From CAYUKK01 sp964445305 (GTDB lineage Bacteria; Acidobacteriota; Aminicenantia; Aminicenantales; UBA8522): DNA of 37,599 nucleotides. Below, in pieces: positions 22,957-31,496 of this stretch (its first letter is position 1; each line of letters begins with the position of its first letter). A model generated the notes under the pieces. That model was not told where the DNA came from and did not search any database. It saw only the letters and a program-made list of their open reading frames with translations. Both the position numbers and the translations under genes were made by a program. The DNA lies in contig CAYUKK010000081.1 in NCBI GenBank assembly GCA_964445305.1, positions 1-37,599 on the forward strand, read 5' to 3'.

Positions 22957-25492
22957 TCTCGCCTCGAGAAAAAAAGGAGCTGAAATCTTTTTCGCCTTTG
23001 AGGATAGATTTGAGAAAGCGGGCTGTGTAGGAACTCTCAGCCTCTGCTACTTCCTCGGGTGTGCCTTGAGCGACAACCCAGCCTCCCTCCTCTCCGCCTT
23101 CCGGTCCCAAGTCGATGATATAATCGCAGGTCTTGATCACATCAAGGTTGTGCTCGATGACGACGACCGTATTGCCGCGGTTGACCAGCTCATTCAGCAA
23201 TTCCAGCAGCCGGCGCACATCCTCAAAATGAAGGCCCGTCGTCGGCTCGTCGAGCAAAAATAACGTCCGGCCCGTATTCTTACGGCCAAGTTCCCGCGTG
23301 AGCTTGATGCGCTGAGCCTCGCCGCCGGAAAGAGTCGGCGCCGGCTGTCCCAACCTCAGGTAGCCCAGCCCCACCGATTTCAGTGTGGCCAACTTCCTCT
23401 TGAGGACCGGGTGCGCCCTCAACTCTTCGTATGCCTCGTCCACGGTCATGGCCAGAAAATCGGCCATGTTCTTTCCCCGGTAAAGAACTTCCAGAGTTTC
23501 CCTGTTGTACCTCTTCCCCTCGCACCTCTCGCAGGTTACCAGGACATCGGGTAAGAAGTGCATTTCTATTTTTTTCGCGCCCGCGCCCTGGCATTCTTCA
23601 CACCGGCCGCCAGGCAAGTTGAAGCTAAACCGGCTGGCCGTGTATCCACGCATGCGGGCCTCGGGCGTTCGCGCAAAAAGCTCACGGAGGGGCGTCATGA
23701 GTCCCGTGTACGTGGCCGGGTTCGACCGCGGTGTCCGGCCAATCGGCTTCTGGTCAACGGCGATGACCTTATCTATGCCTTCGACACCCAGGATCGTTTC
23801 GTGCTCGCCTGTCTTCTGGCGGGCATGGAAAAGCATATTGAGCAAGCTCTTATAAAGGATATCGCAGACCAGAGTGCTCTTGCCCGAGCCAGAAACGCCG
23901 GTCACCGCCGTCATAGCACCCAAGGGGATACGGACATCGACGCCCTTCAGGTTATGCTCTCTGGCCTTGACGATAGTCAGCCAACCTCTGGGCTGGCGCC
24001 GAGTCGCGGGCACAGGAATCTTTTTCTCGCCCCGCAGATATTGAGCGGTGAGGGAATCGGTGCAGCGAAGAACTTGGTCGATGCTTCCTTCAGCCACCTT
24101 ATAGCCGCCCTTTTCACCGGCGCCAGGGCCTAAGTCCAAGATAAAATCAGCCGACCGGATAGTCTGTTCGTCGTGTTCGACAACAATGATAGAATTTCCC
24201 TGGTCACGAATTTCCCGAAGCAGCCGGATGAGACGGCCATTGTCCCGCTGGTGAAGTCCAACTGTGGGCTCATCCAGCACATAAAGGACCCCGCGCAACC
24301 TGGCGCCAACCTGCGCCGCCAGTCGGACGCGCTGGGCCTCACCGCCGGAGAGGGATTGAGTGGTCCGGTTTAGCTGAAGGTACGGAATTCCAAGCTCGAC
24401 CATGACTTCGAGCCGGGAAATAATTTCCTTCTGGATTCTCGAGGCGATAACGGCTGAGGAACCGCTGAACCGAAGGTTTTTCATTTCCTGGAGAAGCTGG
24501 CTGGCCGGCATTGAGCTCAGCTGATAAATATTCCATGGCCCAATCCTGACGGCTAAGCTCTCTTTCTTCAGGCGCGCCCCCTGGCACGCCGGGCAGACTT
24601 CGTCGGTCACCTCCACCTCACCCCACTCATCCACCGCCGTCTGAAAACCCAGACCATGACAACGAGAACAAGCGCCATAGGGACTGTTGAAAGAAAAGCT
24701 CCGCGGCTCGAGCTCGGGCAGACTCACGCCGCAAACAGGACAGAAGAGCCTCATCGAAAAAACCGTCTCCTCTCCCGGCGGAGTGATGACGAGCAAGTCG
24801 CCGCCAGAAAGCTCGAGGGCTCTTTCAACGGCCTCCCTCAGCCTTCCTTCAGCACCAGCCCGGAGCGTCATGGCGTCGACAAGGACCTCGATCGTATGCT
24901 TTCTTGTCTTTTCCAGGCGCAAGCCTGGCTCAACTTCCCGCCACTTCCCGTCGACGCGGACACGGAGGAACCCTTTCTTCAGCACCCTCTCGAAGAGCCT
25001 CGAATATTCGCCCTTCCTCCCCCGCAGGAGAGGCGCCAAGATCATGACTTTTTCCCCCTTCATCGTTTCCAAAATTTTTCCCGCAATCTGTTCAGATGTC
25101 TGGGACTGGATGGGCCGACCGCAGCCCGAGCAATGGGGGGAGCCCACTCGAGCGTAGAGCAGGCGCAGCAAGTCGTAGATTTCCGTGACGGTGCCAACCG
25201 TCGACCTTGGGTTGGCCGAAATCGTTTTTTGATCGATGGAGATGGCCGGCGAGATTCCCTCGATGGACTCGACCTCAGGCTTCTCCATCTGCTCGATGTA
25301 CTGTCGGGCGTAAGCCGAGAGGCATTCGATGTAGCGGCGCTGTCCTTCTGCATAGAGCGTGTCGAAGGCCAGCGAACTCTTCCCCGACCCGCTCAGTCCA
25401 GTAACGACGATGAGCCTGTTCCGGGGCAGGTTGACGTCGAGCCTCTTCAGGTTGTGCTGGGCCGCTTTCTTTACCCGGATTTCCTCTAACAT
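22946..25492 (-). CDS. uvrA: Excinuclease ABC subunit A, short form lacking the insertion domain
   Basis: Predicted 848 residues against about 940 for E. coli UvrA, the damage-recognition ATPase of nucleotide excision repair. Seen: Walker A GLSGSGKS (32-39), QKTISANPRSTVGTVTEIYD, zinc finger Cys251, 254, 275, 278, ABC signature LSGGEAQRVRLA, LDEPTVGLHQRD, second Walker A GVSGSGKSTLV, second zinc finger (CEECQG...CERCEG), LSGGEAQRIKLTRELG. Numbering matches E. coli closely through the first zinc finger, so the UvrB-binding domain is kept. Only 21 residues separate Cys278 from the next CxxC (300/303), where E. coli has roughly 120, so the mobile insertion domain is missing. A leaderless start at ATG 25492 is set by the adjacent promoter. 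Confidence 0.95.
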   Translation of the reverse strand: MLEEIRVKKAAQHNLKRLDVNLPRNRLIVVTGLSGSGKSSLAFDTLYAEGQRRYIECLSAYARQYIEQMEKPEVESIEGISPAISIDQKTISANPRSTVGTVTEIYDLLRLLYARVGSPHCSGCGRPIQSQTSEQIAGKILETMKGEKVMILAPLLRGRKGEYSRLFERVLKKGFLRVRVDGKWREVEPGLRLEKTRKHTIEVLVDAMTLRAGAEGRLREAVERALELSGGDLLVITPPGEETVFSMRLFCPVCGVSLPELEPRSFSFNSPYGACSRCHGLGFQTAVDEWGEVEVTDEVCPACQGARLKKESLAVRIGPWNIYQLSSMPASQLLQEMKNLRFSGSSAVIASRIQKEIISRLEVMVELGIPYLQLNRTTQSLSGGEAQRVRLAAQVGARLRGVLYVLDEPTVGLHQRDNGRLIRLLREIRDQGNSIIVVEHDEQTIRSADFILDLGPGAGEKGGYKVAEGSIDQVLRCTDSLTAQYLRGEKKIPVPATRRQPRGWLTIVKAREHNLKGVDVRIPLGAMTAVTGVSGSGKSTLVCDILYKSLLNMLFHARQKTGEHETILGVEGIDKVIAVDQKPIGRTPRSNPATYTGLMTPLRELFARTPEARMRGYTASRFSFNLPGGRCEECQGAGAKKIEMHFLPDVLVTCERCEGKRYNRETLEVLYRGKNMADFLAMTVDEAYEELRAHPVLKRKLATLKSVGLGYLRLGQPAPTLSGGEAQRIKLTRELGRKNTGRTLFLLDEPTTGLHFEDVRRLLELLNELVNRGNTVVVIEHNLDVIKTCDYIIDLGPEGGEEGGWVVAQGTPEEVAEAESSYTARFLKSILKGEKDFSSFFSRGENGF

Positions 25493-25498
25493 ATCCCT

Positions 25499-25527
25499 AT
25501 TTTAGCTCGCCCCCTGCCTCTTCACAA
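25499..25527 (-). promoter_or_regulatory. Promoter of the uvrA operon (leaderless)
   Basis: On the minus strand, TTGTGA (25527-25522), 17-base spacer, TAAAAT (25504-25499), then exactly six bases to the ATG. There is no Shine-Dalgarno sequence. Confidence 0.65.
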
Positions 25528-25820
25528 GCACACCCAACCCGAATTTCCAAGATTTCCCATAAACCACTTCCTCTTCCAAGATTCCCATTCTCCCGAGGAT
25601 TGCCGATAAGATCACCCGACGTGTCCTGTCGCGGTTCACCCCCGAACCACGCCACCCCTCGGGTGTCGGCCTATGGCCCTTATTTTGCACAATTGAAAGC
25701 CGCTTCACCACACAGGAAGTTCATATCGCCGTTCCCTCCTCTACGCGGGCTTCAGGCCGGCATCCAGGCCGCCCGGGCTGACCAGCCTAACGTTTTGCTG
25801 CTTCGAAGGGCGTCCGGGCA
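25528..25820. other. Intergenic region between divergent uvrA and helicase promoters
   Basis: No credible gene. Two helices compete for one segment: CCCGAGG (25592-25598) with CCTCGGG (25657-25663), or CACCCGA (25613-25619) with TCGGGTG (25659-25665). The second encloses a GGTTC/GAACC hairpin (25633-25637/25644-25648). Both predicted promoters transcribe away from this stretch, so an RNA role is doubtful. Confidence 0.35.
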
Positions 25821-25849
25821 TTGACCATTCGCGCCGCATCATGTACGAT
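25821..25849 (+). promoter_or_regulatory. Promoter of the MrfA-like helicase gene
   Basis: TTGACC (25821-25826), 17-base spacer, TACGAT (25844-25849). The predicted start near 25856 leaves a leader of about 13 bases with only a weak AGGG. This argues against starts at the TTG (25821) or the ATG at 25848. Confidence 0.65.
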
Positions 25850-25868
25850 GAAGCGAGGGTTTTTTCCT

Positions 25869-28226
25869 ATGAGCACAGAAGAAAAACTTCTCCACTCCCT
25901 GAACATCCTCCACGAGATGGGAATCAAAGAGGATTGCATCCGGGCAGTCAAACACATCCCCGCTGAGGAAGGAAGCTATGTCGACTATCCCGAAAATCTT
26001 CATCCCGACCTCCGCCAGGCGTTGGTAAAAAAGGGCTACCCGAGGTTATACTCTCATCAGCGGACAGCCTGGGATTTTTACCAGGCTGGGAAGAATATCG
26101 TTGTTGTTACGCCCACCGCATCGGGCAAGACGCTCTGCTATAACCTTCCTGTTCTCGACACCATCCTCCGCGACCCATCGAGCCGGGCCATCTATCTTTT
26201 CCCGACCAAAGCTCTGTCCCAGGATCAAAGAGCTGAGCTCGACGAAATCATTAACCTTCTGCCCGCGAATATCCGCATCCATACCTACGACGGCGACACC
26301 CCCCAGGACGCCCGCAAAGCGATCCGGAGCATCGGCCAGATCGTCCTGACCAACCCCGATATGCTGCACACCGGCATCCTGCCGCATCACACCAAGTGGA
26401 TCAACCTCTTCCGGAATCTTAAGTGCGTCGTCATCGACGAGCTCCATAATTACCGCGGCATCTTCGGGAGTCACCTGGCTAACGTCCTCAGGCGGTTGAA
26501 ACGCATCGCCACTTTCTACGGCTCTTCCCCCCGGTTCATCATCTCCTCGGCCACGATTGCCAATCCGGTCGAGATGGCCGAACGGCTGATCGAAGAAAAG
26601 GTCGAACTCATCGACAGGAGCGGCGCCCCCCGGGGCGAGAAATATTTCATTTTTTACACGCCTCCTGTTGTCAACCGCTTCTTGGGAATCCGGCGTTCCT
26701 ACATTGACGAATCCCGCCGCGTCGCCGTCGTCTTCTTGAAAAATAACCTCCAGACCATCGTTTTTGCTCAAAGTCGTCTCAACACCGAAGTCCTCCTTAC
26801 CTACCTTAAGCACGACATCGAGAAGAACATCCAGGATGAAGGCCTCATCCGCGGCTACCGGGGAGGCTACCTTCCCCTCAAAAGGCGAGAGATCGAAAAA
26901 GGTCTCCGTGAGGGGAAAATCCTGGGCGTCGTCTCGACGAACGCTCTGGAACTCGGAATTGATATCGGCACCCTGGATGTGGCCGTTCTCGCCGGTTATC
27001 CCGGGACAATAGCCAGCACCTGGCAGAGGGCCGGCCGGGCTGGCCGGAGGACGGGAAAATCCGCCGCTGTGCTCGTCGCCTCGAGCTCGCCGCTCGACCA
27101 GTTCATCGTTAACCATCCTGAATACTTTTTCTCGAAGAGCCCGGAGAAGGCGCTCATCAACCCCGACAACCCCTCCATCCTCATCAGCCACATCGAGTGC
27201 GCTGCTTTCGAGCTTCCTTTCCGCGACGGAGAAAAGTTTGGCCAGCTGGACATCGCCGATATTCTGAAGCTCCTGGAAGAAGAGAAACTCCTTCACCATT
27301 CTCAGGGGAAGTGGTTCTGGACCTCGGATGCCTACCCCGCCGATGCCGTCAGCCTGCGCAGCATCAGCTCCGATAACTTCGTCGTTGTCGACACCAGCCA
27401 GGAGGCGAGAGCAATCGCTGAGGTTGATTTCTCCTCAGCCCTGACCACACTCCATCCGAAGGCCATCTACATGTGCGAAGGCGAGCAATATTTCGTCGAG
27501 AAGCTCGATTTCGAGCAGCGGAAAGCCTATGTCAAGAAAACCGATGTTGACTATTTCACCGACGCCATCGACTACACGAAGATCAAGATTCTGGACGTTT
27601 TCGACAGGAAAAGCTTGGGCCGTTTCTCGATTTCTCACGGCGAAGTCCATGTCGCCACTCAAGTCGTCGGGTTCAAAAAAATCAAGTTCTTCAGCCTGGA
27701 AAACGTCGGCGCAGGCGATCTCAGCCTCCCCCAGAATGAAATGCACACGACAGCCTACTGGCTGACCATTCCCGCTTCGCTTCTCCACAGCCTGCCCTTT
27801 TCCTCCGAAGAGAAAATCAACGGCCTCTTCGGCCTGGCTTATCTTCTCCATCATGTCTCTCCTCTATTCATGATGTGCGACCTCCACGATGTCGGCGTCT
27901 CCATCGGCGACAACATGACCGGCGAGTCCGTTCCACCGCGCGATTTGCCTGGTAAAGTCAGCCCGGCTACGGAAAGACCGGTCATCGCCGGGCCAGACTT
28001 CGAGCCGAACATCTTCATCTATGATAATTACCCCGGCGGTATCGGCTTGAGCCCCGCCCTTTTTGAGCTCGAGAAAAAGCTCCTCCTCCATTGCTTGAAG
28101 ACGATCAACCTTTGCCCCTGCCAAGAAGGCTGTCCCTCCTGCGTCGGCCCAACCAGGGAGACGGGAAGATTGGCCAAAGCGGTAGCGCAGGAAATCCTCA
28201 GGGGACTGGTCGAGGAGAGCCTCTGA
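25869..28226 (+). CDS. Superfamily 2 DNA helicase, MrfA/YprA-like with C-terminal DUF1998
   Basis: Predicted 785 residues. Seen: Walker A TPTASGKT at 81-88, LFPTKALSQDQ (motif Ia), TNPDMLH, motif II DELHNYRG, motif III SATIANP, TNALELGIDIGTLDVAV and QRAGRAGRR (motifs V and VI), and a C-terminal zinc-type cysteine cluster CPCQEGCPSC (DUF1998). This is the layout of B. subtilis MrfA (YprA), a 3'-5' helicase working with the MrfB exonuclease to repair mitomycin crosslinks, independently of UvrABC. No mrfB-like gene is in the window. It is divergent from uvrA, so two DNA repair systems share an intergenic region. The end is 2 bases from the convergent ktrA stop. Confidence 0.88.
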   Translation: MSTEEKLLHSLNILHEMGIKEDCIRAVKHIPAEEGSYVDYPENLHPDLRQALVKKGYPRLYSHQRTAWDFYQAGKNIVVVTPTASGKTLCYNLPVLDTILRDPSSRAIYLFPTKALSQDQRAELDEIINLLPANIRIHTYDGDTPQDARKAIRSIGQIVLTNPDMLHTGILPHHTKWINLFRNLKCVVIDELHNYRGIFGSHLANVLRRLKRIATFYGSSPRFIISSATIANPVEMAERLIEEKVELIDRSGAPRGEKYFIFYTPPVVNRFLGIRRSYIDESRRVAVVFLKNNLQTIVFAQSRLNTEVLLTYLKHDIEKNIQDEGLIRGYRGGYLPLKRREIEKGLREGKILGVVSTNALELGIDIGTLDVAVLAGYPGTIASTWQRAGRAGRRTGKSAAVLVASSSPLDQFIVNHPEYFFSKSPEKALINPDNPSILISHIECAAFELPFRDGEKFGQLDIADILKLLEEEKLLHHSQGKWFWTSDAYPADAVSLRSISSDNFVVVDTSQEARAIAEVDFSSALTTLHPKAIYMCEGEQYFVEKLDFEQRKAYVKKTDVDYFTDAIDYTKIKILDVFDRKSLGRFSISHGEVHVATQVVGFKKIKFFSLENVGAGDLSLPQNEMHTTAYWLTIPASLLHSLPFSSEEKINGLFGLAYLLHHVSPLFMMCDLHDVGVSIGDNMTGESVPPRDLPGKVSPATERPVIAGPDFEPNIFIYDNYPGGIGLSPALFELEKKLLLHCLKTINLCPCQEGCPSCVGPTRETGRLAKAVAQEILRGLVEESL

Positions 28227-28228
28227 GC

Positions 28229-28882
28229 TTAAAGGGATATCAGTTTTTCGAGCTGCCTTTCTTCTCCCATGACGATGAGCACATCACTGTCCTTGATGAC
28301 AAAATCAGCTCTGGGGATATAAATCGTCCTCTCTGGCACGAGCTCGCGGATAGCAATGACTTGAACGCCATACTTATTCCTGAGGTCAAGCTGCTTCAAG
28401 CTCTTGCCGATGAATTTCTCCGGCGGGGCGATTTCCTGGATGCTGACGCCTGACATCAGCGGCAAACATTCCAACACGTTGGGGTTGGTCAGCCGAAGGG
28501 CCGTCCTGATAGCCATGTCCTTCTCCGGGTAGATGACTTCGGTGGCCCCGACCGCCTCCAGGATCTTGGCGTGGTCCTCAGTCAAGGCTTTGGCCACAAT
28601 CCGCTTGATACCCAGCTCGTGAAGATGAAGGACGGTGAGAATCGATGCTTCCATCTCTGGCCCCAAACTGACGACGACGATATCCATGTCCTTGATGCCG
28701 ACAGCTTCCAGGCTTTCCTTATCGGCTGAATCCATCAGCACAGCCTGGGACGAAAAGGATTTGGCCAGCTCGATTTTCTCCCTGTCCTTGTCGATAGCCA
28801 AGACTTCGTGCCCTCGTTCATAAAGCGACCGGGCGATATTCAAGCCAAAACTGCCTAACCCGATAACCGCAAATTTGGTCAT
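28229..28882 (-). CDS. ktrA: Potassium channel regulatory subunit KtrA/TrkA-like (RCK)
   Basis: Predicted 217 residues. The N-terminal RCK domain has the Rossmann motif GLGSFGLNIARSL and the ribose-binding Asp in VLAIDKD (residues 8-32), for NAD(H)/ATP/ADP. VVVSLGPEMEASIL follows. The C-terminal RCK_C part (about 140-217; GKSLKQLDLRNKYGVQVIAI...DVLIVMGEE) may bind c-di-AMP or other ligands. It forms an octameric ring gating the KtrB pore. It is second in the ktrB-ktrA operon, 17 bases after ktrB, with a GGAGAGG ribosome site. One RCK unit argues for the Ktr rather than the E. coli TrkA form. Confidence 0.92.
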   Translation of the reverse strand: MTKFAVIGLGSFGLNIARSLYERGHEVLAIDKDREKIELAKSFSSQAVLMDSADKESLEAVGIKDMDIVVVSLGPEMEASILTVLHLHELGIKRIVAKALTEDHAKILEAVGATEVIYPEKDMAIRTALRLTNPNVLECLPLMSGVSIQEIAPPEKFIGKSLKQLDLRNKYGVQVIAIRELVPERTIYIPRADFVIKDSDVLIVMGEERQLEKLISL

Positions 28883-28899
28883 CTTGCCTCTCCCCTATT

Positions 28900-30264
28900 C
28901 TATCCTATCATCACCCTTTCTTCAACGAAATCGTATTTGCCCAGGGCTTTGCGCCGGCTAAACGCATAGAGCAAGGTCAACGGCCCGACCCGGCCAGCGT
29001 ACATAGTCAAGACGATGACGATCTTGCTCAGTGCGTCCAAATGGGGAGTCAGGCCAAGGGAAAGGCCGACGGTGCCAAAAGCAGAAAAAACTTCAAACAC
29101 GGCATTCCTCATCACCGTCTCAGGCTGCTGGATCAAGATGACGAGCGAGGAAATAAAGATGAGGCTCAGCGAGAGCAAGATGATGGTGAATGCTCGGGTG
29201 ACATTCTCCTGGGGAATGGTTCGGAAGAAAAGATGGACGGAATCTCTGGCCTTAACGCGCGCGCGCAGGAATGCCAAAAGAACCCCGAAAGTGCTCGTCT
29301 TGACCCCGCCCCCCGTCGACCCAGGAGAGGCGCCGATAAACATCAACAAGAGCAAAAGAAGGATCGTCGCCGGTCCCAGCGTGGCCAGGTCGATCGTGTT
29401 GAACCCGGCCGTACGGGGCGTGACGACTTGAAAGAGCGAACCGAGAATTTTTTCCTTGAGAGGGAGCGGCGCCAAACCTCTGTTCCATTCCAGCATTAAA
29501 AAAAACAAGAAAGCGCCCCCAACGAGAACACCAGAAACCGACAGGACGACCTTGCTGTGGAGAGAGAGATGGGCCTTCGTTCCCCGGCAAACTCGGAGCA
29601 AGCACCCACCGGTGTCGCGGATAACAAGGAAGCCCAGACCGCCGAGAACGATCAACGAGATGACGGTCAGGTTAACGAGGATATCCCCTCGATAGTCCAT
29701 CAAGCTGTTGCTGAAGACGCTGAAGCCGGCATTGCAGAAGGCGGAGACGGCGTGGAAAAGCCCCGAGAAAAGAGCTCTCGGCCAGGCGTGGACCTTGAGG
29801 AAGCGAAGAAAAAGGAGGACAAATCCGATTAATTCTATAGAAATAGTAAAGAATAGGATGTTCTTGATTAAGGCTTTGATGTCCTGGGGGAAGCCAGGAT
29901 GAAAACCCTCCTGGACGACGATCCGCTCGGTGAGCGAGATTTTCCTTCCGGCGGCCAGGAGGACCATTGTCGAAAAGGTCATGATGCCCAGTCCGCCAAG
30001 CTGAAAAAGGATTAGCAGGATGACCTGGCCGAATAGAGTGAAGGAAGTTGAAGTATCTAAAACAGTCAAACCCGTCACGCACACGGCCGACGTTGAGGTG
30101 AAAAGGGCGTCGACAACGGAGATCCTGCCTGATGTCGTGCTCCAAGGAAGGAGAAGGAGGAGCGCTCCCACCAGGATGGTAAGGAGAAAGCTCACGGCCA
30201 GAACCTGGGCCGGCTGGAACTGCTTTTCCGACCTCAAAGGAGTGCTGTCTTTCTTCTTCCACAT
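28900..30264 (-). CDS. ktrB: Potassium uptake transmembrane subunit KtrB/TrkH-like
   Basis: Predicted 454 residues with about ten hydrophobic helices in four membrane-pore-membrane repeats. The four selectivity-loop glycines are visible in CVTGLT, CNAGFS, RTAGFN and GTVGLS. ASPGSTGGGVKT precedes the third-fourth repeat. It carries potassium (often with sodium coupling) across the inner membrane and is gated by the adjacent KtrA. Start: ATG 30264, about 10 bases after the predicted transcript start, with no ribosome site. It is divergent from tolQ. Confidence 0.93.
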   Translation of the reverse strand: MWKKKDSTPLRSEKQFQPAQVLAVSFLLTILVGALLLLLPWSTTSGRISVVDALFTSTSAVCVTGLTVLDTSTSFTLFGQVILLILFQLGGLGIMTFSTMVLLAAGRKISLTERIVVQEGFHPGFPQDIKALIKNILFFTISIELIGFVLLFLRFLKVHAWPRALFSGLFHAVSAFCNAGFSVFSNSLMDYRGDILVNLTVISLIVLGGLGFLVIRDTGGCLLRVCRGTKAHLSLHSKVVLSVSGVLVGGAFLFFLMLEWNRGLAPLPLKEKILGSLFQVVTPRTAGFNTIDLATLGPATILLLLLLMFIGASPGSTGGGVKTSTFGVLLAFLRARVKARDSVHLFFRTIPQENVTRAFTIILLSLSLIFISSLVILIQQPETVMRNAVFEVFSAFGTVGLSLGLTPHLDALSKIVIVLTMYAGRVGPLTLLYAFSRRKALGKYDFVEERVMIG

Positions 30265-30280
30265 CGCGCTTGTTTAAGAA

Positions 30281-30309
30281 AATCTATAATTTAGCGTCCT
30301 TTTTGTCAA
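30281..30309 (-). promoter_or_regulatory. Promoter of ktrB-ktrA
   Basis: On the minus strand, a perfect TTGACA (30309-30304), 17-base spacer, TAGATT (30286-30281). The leader is about 10 bases without a Shine-Dalgarno. Confidence 0.6.
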
Positions 30310-30351
30310 CCAAAGCGTCATTTTGAGTCCAGCAGGTCCCACCCCCTCCGA

Positions 30352-30380
30352 TTGACAACGGTCACCTCCTGTGTTACCTT
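30352..30380 (+). promoter_or_regulatory. Promoter of the tol operon (near-leaderless)
   Basis: Perfect TTGACA (30352-30357), 17-base spacer, TACCTT (30375-30380). The expected transcript start near 30387 is about five bases before ATG 30392. This makes a start at the GTG 30371 unlikely. Confidence 0.6.
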
Positions 30381-30391
30381 CAAAACTGATT

Positions 30392-31054
30392 ATGGATATT
30401 TTGAGATATGTTCTCGAGGCGAGCCAGGTTGTCCAGCTGGTATTGCTTGTTCTTGTCTTCTTTTCCGTCTTTTCCTGGGCCATTATTTTTTACAAACGAC
30501 GGACGCTCAAGACCGCTTTCGCCCAATCCGAGAAATTCCTCCGCGCCTTCCGCAAGAGTAAGAATTTAGGGGAGATCAACGATGCCGCGCGCAAGTATCA
30601 AGGAAGCCCGCTCGTCCCTCTCTTCCAGGCAGGGTTCAAGGAGTTGGCCCATCTTTCCCGCTCCAACCCCAATTCGAGCCTAAGCCCCGCCCGACTGGAA
30701 AGCATCAGCCGGGTGCTGACCAAAGCATCCAACGCCGAAATCTCCCGGCTCGAGAAAATGATGAGCTTCCTGGCGACGACGGGGAGTGTGACTCCTTTCA
30801 TCGGCCTGTTCGGGACAGTCTGGGGCATCATGGACACGTTCATCAAGATTGAAATATTCCGCTCGGCCAGCTTGGTCGCCGTTGCTCCCGGCATCGCTGA
30901 AGCCCTCATTGCCACCGCGGCAGGCCTCTTCGCGGCCATCCCCGCTGTCATCGCCTACAATTACTTCCTCCACCGCATCAAAGACCTCATCACCCAAATG
31001 GAAGATTTCTCTCTCGAATTCTTGAGCATCGCGGAAAGGCTCTATGGCGTTTAA
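30392..31054 (+). CDS. tolQ: TolQ/ExbB proton channel subunit
   Basis: Predicted 220 residues of the MotA/TolQ/ExbB family. There is one N-terminal membrane helix (about 13-34) and two near the C-terminus: GSVTPFIGLFGTVWGIMDTF and APGIAEALIATAAGLFAAIPAVIAYNYF, the conserved proton-path helices. With TolR it uses the proton gradient to energise TolA/TonB across the periplasm. It is first gene of tolQ-tolR-tolA/tonB-tolB. The next gene starts inside its last codons. Confidence 0.93.
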   Translation: MDILRYVLEASQVVQLVLLVLVFFSVFSWAIIFYKRRTLKTAFAQSEKFLRAFRKSKNLGEINDAARKYQGSPLVPLFQAGFKELAHLSRSNPNSSLSPARLESISRVLTKASNAEISRLEKMMSFLATTGSVTPFIGLFGTVWGIMDTFIKIEIFRSASLVAVAPGIAEALIATAAGLFAAIPAVIAYNYFLHRIKDLITQMEDFSLEFLSIAERLYGV

Positions 31055-31496
31055 AGCCCCATCCCTGTCCACCTCCAGACGAGGCCGGATTGGAACATCC
31101 CTGTCGGAGATTAACGTCACCCCATTCATCGATGTCATGCTCGTTCTTCTCGTCATCTTCATGGCCACAGCGCCACTCATGCAATCGGGAATCGGCGTCA
31201 ACCTTCCCCGGGCCGAGACAGAATCCGCTCCAGCTGAGGAGGGGCTGACCATTACCATCACCCGGGATCGTTTCATCCATGTGGGCGATACGGTCATCAA
31301 TATCAACCTTCTCGAAAAGAAGCTGCGCGAGCATTTCGCTGGAAAATCCAAAAAGATTGTCTTTATTCGAGGAGACGAAAACATCCCCTACTGGTTTTTC
31401 ATCGATACACTCGACATTATCAAGAAAGCCGGTGTAGAAACTGTCGGCCTTCTGACCGAACCCAAAGAACTTCGACCGACGCCGAGGAAGCGATGA
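31044..31496 (+). CDS. tolR: TolR/ExbD membrane protein
   Basis: Predicted 150 residues. The single membrane helix begins INVTPFIDVMLVLLVIFM (about 23-46) with the essential protonatable Asp30. The periplasmic domain (60-140) has the usual ExbD/TolR fold (VHVGDT, FIRGDENIPYWFFIDTLDIIKKAG). The ATG lies 11 bases inside tolQ, preceded by GGAAAGG. Confidence 0.93.
   Translation: MAFKAPSLSTSRRGRIGTSLSEINVTPFIDVMLVLLVIFMATAPLMQSGIGVNLPRAETESAPAEEGLTITITRDRFIHVGDTVININLLEKKLREHFAGKSKKIVFIRGDENIPYWFFIDTLDIIKKAGVETVGLLTEPKELRPTPRKR

Noticed and set aside
26046..27299. 417-codon minus-strand frame inside the helicase gene
   Set aside because: Antisense shadow of a clear helicase with all motifs.
30371..30391. 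GTG 30371 as the tolQ start
   Set aside because: It lies between the -35 and -10 boxes and would not be in the predicted transcript.
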